NCBI GenBank assembly: GCA_016711325.1
Contig: JADJTH010000009.1
Coordinates: 310,001-374,000, forward strand
Source: Nigerium sp.
GTDB lineage: Bacteria > Actinomycetota > Actinomycetes > Propionibacteriales > Propionibacteriaceae
Length of the DNA: 64,000 nucleotides
Direction: 5' to 3'
A model generated the notes under the pieces. The model did no database searches and was not told where the DNA came from. It worked only from the letters and a program-made list of their open reading frames with translations. A program made the translations under genes and the position numbers. Positions within the stretch are counted from its first letter, which is position 1, and the number at the start of each line of letters is the position of its first letter. This document shows positions 60,566 through 64,000 of this stretch, in pieces.

Positions 60566-62251
60566 TCAGTGCGGAAGCGCCGGAGTGTCCTCGTCGCCGT
60601 GATGGTGAGACTCGGCGATCTGTGCCGCCGTCGGCTTCGCGACATCGTAGCCGGAGTACCACGCCGACAGCTTGGCGCGGAGGCCGGAAACCGTGCCCGG
60701 CCCCTTGAGCTTCACCCCGTGCTCGTCTTCGGTGGGCGTCGCCTCGAGCGGCGTGTACTGGCGATGCTGGGTGAGCGTGAACGCCTCGTCGACCGAGATC
60801 GGCACGTGCGGCTCGGAGTAGCCTCCGATCTGGCTGCGCACCAGGATGCCGGACTCGGAGCCGTGCAGGACGCGCTCGCGGTCGGCGCGCTGCAGCGACA
60901 GGCACATGCGCTTGGTGACGAGGAAGGCGATCACCGGGCCCACGAAGACCGCGAAACGCAGGAACCAGGTCACGGAGTTCAGCGACAGGCTGAACTGCGT
61001 GGCGAGAATGTCGTTGCCGCCACCGGCCCACAGCAGGCCGTAGAACGTCATGCCAGCGACACCCAGCGCGGTGCGGGTGGGCGCATTGCGCGGACGATCG
61101 AGGATGTGGTGCGGACGCTTGTCGCCGGTGAGCCAGGACTCCACGAACGGCCAGATGCCCAGCGCGGTGTAGAAGATGCCCATCAGGATGGCGAACGGCA
61201 CGAACACGTTCCACGACCAGGTGGTCGGACCCCAGTGGGACTCCCAGCCCGGCATGATGCGAACCGCGCCCTCGACCCAGCCCATGTACCAGTCGGGCTG
61301 CGAGCCGGCCGTGACCTGCGCCGGGTTGTAGGGGCCGTACAGCCACACCTGGTTGATCGACATCGTCGCGCCCATCAGGATCAGGACGCCGAACACGATG
61401 AAGAAGAAGCCGCCGGCCTTGGCCGCGTAGACGGGGAACAGCGGGTAGCCGACCACGTTCTTCTCGGTGCGGCCGGGGCCGGGGAACTGGGTGTGCTTGT
61501 GGTAGACGACCAGCGCCATGTGCGCGGCGATCAAGCCGAGCAGGATCGCCGGAAGCAACAGGATGTGCGCCATGTAGAAGCGGGCGATGATCGCATCGCC
61601 GGGGAACTCGCCGTCGAAGATGAAGAACTCGACCCACGTGCCGACGATCGGGACGGCGCGGATCGCGCCGTCGGTGAACCGCAGGCCGGTGCCGGAGAGC
61701 AGGTCGTCAGGCAGCGAGTAGCCCGTCATGCCGGCGATCATGCCCAGCGACAGCAGGCCCACGCCGATGAGCCAGTTCAGCTCACGCGGCTTGCGGAACG
61801 CGCCGGTGAAGAACACCCGCAGCATGTGCGCCGTCATGGCCGCCATGAACAGGATCGCCGCCCAGTGGTGGATCTGGCGCACCAGCATGCCACCGCGCAC
61901 GTCGAAGCTGATCTGCAGCGTCGACTCGAACGCCTGGCTCATCGCCAGCCCGCGCATGAGCTGGTAGCTGCCGTGGTACTCGACCTCGCCCATCGACGGC
62001 TTGAACCAGATGGTGAGGAAGAGCCCGGTGAGCAGCAGGACGATGAAGCTGTACAGCGCGATCTCGCCCAGCAGGAAGGACCAGTGATCGGGGAACACCT
62101 TGCGCAGGCTTGCCTTGCCGAGCTTGGCGAGGCCGATGCGCTCGTCGAACCAGATCGCGGGACCGCCGAGCTTCTTGACGGGACCGGCCGGGGCCGGCGC
62201 GTGAGTCTCGAGAACCTCAGCCTGTTCGGCCGTGGCAGCGGGCTTCGCCAT
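60566..62251 (-). CDS. qcrB: Cytochrome bc1 complex cytochrome b subunit
   Basis: The quinol-oxidising membrane core of the actinobacterial bcc complex. The 561-residue protein has eight or nine membrane helices. Heme ligands are expected in RQIHHWAAILFM and in AHILLLPAILLGLIAAHM; GTWVEFFIFDGEFPG and the ef-loop segment GPYNPAQVTAGSQPDWYMGW replace the mitochondrial PEWY region (PDWY here). A C-terminal extension of about 130 residues is cytoplasmic. The start overlaps the qcrA stop; a GTG one codon upstream is also possible. Confidence 0.97.
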   Translation of the reverse strand: MAKPAATAEQAEVLETHAPAPAGPVKKLGGPAIWFDERIGLAKLGKASLRKVFPDHWSFLLGEIALYSFIVLLLTGLFLTIWFKPSMGEVEYHGSYQLMRGLAMSQAFESTLQISFDVRGGMLVRQIHHWAAILFMAAMTAHMLRVFFTGAFRKPRELNWLIGVGLLSLGMIAGMTGYSLPDDLLSGTGLRFTDGAIRAVPIVGTWVEFFIFDGEFPGDAIIARFYMAHILLLPAILLGLIAAHMALVVYHKHTQFPGPGRTEKNVVGYPLFPVYAAKAGGFFFIVFGVLILMGATMSINQVWLYGPYNPAQVTAGSQPDWYMGWVEGAVRIMPGWESHWGPTTWSWNVFVPFAILMGIFYTALGIWPFVESWLTGDKRPHHILDRPRNAPTRTALGVAGMTFYGLLWAGGGNDILATQFSLSLNSVTWFLRFAVFVGPVIAFLVTKRMCLSLQRADRERVLHGSESGILVRSQIGGYSEPHVPISVDEAFTLTQHRQYTPLEATPTEDEHGVKLKGPGTVSGLRAKLSAWYSGYDVAKPTAAQIAESHHHGDEDTPALPH

Positions 62252-63324
62252 CACTGATCACCGTCCTTGAAGTCATTGCGAGAGTCGCGCTCGAAGAAGC
62301 TGGGACCCACCGGAACGGTGAAGTCGCTCTGGGCCACCAGGTAGCCCTGGGCGTCCATCCTGAGCGGCAGCTGCGGCAGGGCGCGCGCGGCGGGACCGAA
62401 CACGACGACACCGGAGTTGCCCAGGTCGAAGGTCGACTGGTGGCAGGGGCACAGCAGGTGATGCGTCTGCTGCTCCCACAGCGAGATCGGGCAGCCGACG
62501 TGCGTGCAGATCTTGCTGTAGGCGAGGATCCCGCCGATCTGCCAGTCCCTGCGGGATTCGGGGATGCGGATCGAGTTGGGATCCATCCGCACCACGATGA
62601 GCGCGGCCTTCGCCTTGGCGTTGTGATACGCCGCCCCGTGGAGCTCGCGGAGGTTTTCGGGCTCGGCGTTGACCAACTGGCCGATCTCGAGGTCGGACGC
62701 CTTGAGCGGCAGCCAGTTGTTGTCGTTGACGACACGGACGCCGTCGGCCCAGATCGTCTTCTCGATGGTCTCGCGGCGGACGGCCGCGGTCGGCCACGGG
62801 CCGAGGTCGGCCAGCGTCACCACCGCGGGAACGGCGAGGATGCCGAGCGCGCCGCCGAGCGAGCTGACCAGCAGGCCGCGACGATGGACGCCCGCATCGG
62901 CGATGCCCGCGTTGAGCTTCTCGACGAAACCGTTCTTCTCCTCGTCGGACGAGCTGGCCGCATGCCGCTCCTCGGCGATCTCGGTGTCGTTCATCAACTG
63001 GCGCGCCCAGTGGATCGCGCCGATGCCGACGAGCAGCACCGCGAGGCCGCCGGTGAGGCCCAGGAGCGTCGAGTGCACGTGCCAGTTCACGCCCAGCAGG
63101 CGGGCGGTGAAGTCGGCGGGCACCGCGAAGTAGACGACGACGAAGGCGATCGCCAGCACGGGGACCAGGCCGAAGCAGAGCACCACCTGCTTGTAGGCGC
63201 GGTCGCCGACGGCGGCGTCCGCATCGCTGTAGCGCTCGACGTGCTCCTCGATGCCCGGATCGAGCACGGGGTGCAGCATCTCGTCTTCGGGTGTGGCGAG
63301 TGCGGTGGAGTGTTCAGGCGTCAT
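62251..63324 (-). CDS. qcrA: Cytochrome bc1 complex Rieske iron-sulfur subunit
   Basis: A Rieske [2Fe-2S] protein of 357 residues that passes electrons from quinol to the diheme cytochrome c. Actinobacterial type: three membrane helices (about 55-75, 90-115 and 160-185) rather than one, then the Rieske domain with cluster ligands in CTHVGCPISLW and CPCHQSTFD (about 270-310). The ATG (MTPEHST) overlaps the qcrC stop as ATGA. Confidence 0.97.
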   Translation of the reverse strand: MTPEHSTALATPEDEMLHPVLDPGIEEHVERYSDADAAVGDRAYKQVVLCFGLVPVLAIAFVVVYFAVPADFTARLLGVNWHVHSTLLGLTGGLAVLLVGIGAIHWARQLMNDTEIAEERHAASSSDEEKNGFVEKLNAGIADAGVHRRGLLVSSLGGALGILAVPAVVTLADLGPWPTAAVRRETIEKTIWADGVRVVNDNNWLPLKASDLEIGQLVNAEPENLRELHGAAYHNAKAKAALIVVRMDPNSIRIPESRRDWQIGGILAYSKICTHVGCPISLWEQQTHHLLCPCHQSTFDLGNSGVVVFGPAARALPQLPLRMDAQGYLVAQSDFTVPVGPSFFERDSRNDFKDGDQ

Positions 63325-64000
63325 TTCGCGCGTGCTCCTCGGGAAGCGATCCAAACGGCGACGAGGCACAGGCCTCCGATTCCGACGACCCAGCCGAAGA
63401 AGCCTTCGGTGACCGGGCCGAGTCCGCCGAGCGAGAACCCGGCGGAGGGCTGCTGCTCCAGTTCCTTGAGGTAGCCGATGATCGATGCGACATCCTCATC
63501 GGGGATAGCTCCGGCGGAGAAGACGGGCATCTGCTGCGGCCCCGTGCGCATGGCCTCGTAGATGTGCAGCGGCTCGACGCCGTGCAGCGAGGGCGCGTAC
63601 TTGCCGTTCGGCAGCGCGCCACCCGAGGCCGCCGCCTGATGGCAGGCGGAGCAGTTGGAACGGAACAGCTCACCGCCCCGGGCGATCGCCTCCGCGTCGA
63701 GGTTGCTGGCGTCGTAGGCCGACGACGGCGGGATCGCGGGGCCAGGCCCGAGCGACTGGACGAACGCGGCGATCGCGGCGATCTCTTCAGCGGTGTAGGT
63801 GACGGGCCGACGGGGCGCCTGCTGACCGGGCCGGGCCATCGGCATGCGGTTGGTGCTCATCTGGAAGTCGACGGACGCCGCGCCGACACCGATCAGGGAC
63901 GGGCCCTGGCTGCTGCCTTCGCCGTTGAGGCCGTGGCACGACGAGCAGGTGACCTGGAACAGGCCCTTGCCCTCGGCGACCTGAGCGGACATGCCGGTGT
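63321..64000 (-). CDS. qcrC: Cytochrome bc1 complex diheme cytochrome c subunit, partial
   Basis: QcrC replaces soluble cytochrome c in actinobacteria by carrying two c-type hemes. The visible 226 codons contain both heme motifs, CSSCH (about residue 16 after the first visible Met) and CSACH, each followed by a Met-containing axial-ligand segment. A C-terminal membrane anchor (GFFGWVVGIGGLCLVAVWIA) follows. The N-terminal signal or membrane segment lies beyond the window edge; the first in-frame ATG at 63992 is internal. Confidence 0.96.
   Translation of the reverse strand, partial: TGMSAQVAEGKGLFQVTCSSCHGLNGEGSSQGPSLIGVGAASVDFQMSTNRMPMARPGQQAPRRPVTYTAEEIAAIAAFVQSLGPGPAIPPSSAYDASNLDAEAIARGGELFRSNCSACHQAAASGGALPNGKYAPSLHGVEPLHIYEAMRTGPQQMPVFSAGAIPDEDVASIIGYLKELEQQPSAGFSLGGLGPVTEGFFGWVVGIGGLCLVAVWIASRGARAK

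Noticed and set aside
58739..62257. 1172-codon plus-strand frame opposite guaB1 and qcrB
   Set aside because: Its size is striking, but it covers two genes with unmistakable motifs on the other strand and has none itself.
63321..63992. qcrC starting at the ATG 63992
   Set aside because: The frame stays open to the window edge and this start would lack the N-terminal export segment needed for heme attachment.

Overview
The window is a chromosomal stretch from a high-GC actinobacterium. The evidence is GC-rich codon usage throughout, the actinobacterial division proteins SepF and a very long DivIVA, FtsZ ending in DIPDFLK, a qcrCAB cytochrome bc1 operon, and PdtaR, class II AroG, GuaB1 and a sunset-domain protein. 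Gene order follows two Mycobacterium tuberculosis segments recalled from general knowledge: Rv1617-Rv1630 (pyk, pdtaR, polA, rpsA) and Rv2145c-Rv2196 (divIVA, sepF, dcw cluster, mraZ, metF/idsA, pknL, aroG, plsC, qcr). Family level is uncertain; a relative of Propionibacteriaceae is plausible but unproven. No plasmid, phage, transposase, CRISPR or rRNA was seen.

Layout. 1-9.2 kb holds the 5' end of a ThrE-type exporter, rpsA, a maltokinase-cap-like protein, polA, a hotdog thioesterase, pdtaR, tRNA-Leu(CAA), pyk and an RluD-type pseudouridine synthase. 9.2-12.5 kb (minus strand) holds lspA, a DksA/TraR zinc-finger protein, divIVA and sepF. A plus-strand lipoprotein at 12.7-13.7 kb separates these from pgeF and the continuous minus-strand dcw operon at 13.8-29.9 kb (mraZ-rsmH-ftsL-ftsI-murE-murF-mraY-murD-ftsW-murG-murC-ftsQ-ftsZ-pgeF). 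Most junctions in that operon are 4-nt start/stop overlaps. Divergent from mraZ is a MoxR-DUF58-transglutaminase operon (30.1-34.3 kb).

34.4-40.8 kb is the accessory-looking part. It has DUF3040, a leaderless small ORF coupled to an FAD/NAD-binding protein, a HelD-type helicase broken by a frameshift in a CG run, an orphan gene with a glycine-rich ORF fragment, a Nudix hydrolase, a hairpin-rich intergenic block, and an SPFH-RHH pair with a palindromic operator. 40.9-53.4 kb is metabolic: metF and idsA (divergent), a sugar MFS transporter, thiE-like, pknL with PASTA domains, argE-like, an MBL hydrolase, threonine aldolase, aroG, plsC and an alpha/beta hydrolase. 53.4-64 kb holds a stand-alone RAM domain protein, a DEDD exonuclease-UvrC-like nuclease, a cyclophilin, a sunset-domain membrane protein, cardiolipin synthase, a decayed ORF, guaB1 and qcrCAB (qcrC runs off the window).

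How it works together. The core is envelope growth and division: lipid II synthesis, septal transpeptidase and flippase, FtsZ/SepF/DivIVA, PknL and lipid enzymes. It is flanked by housekeeping replication, translation and respiration genes. A recurring signal is an extended -10 hexamer TANNNT placed 6-8 nt before an ATG or GTG, the hallmark of leaderless actinobacterial mRNAs. I used it to set many starts.
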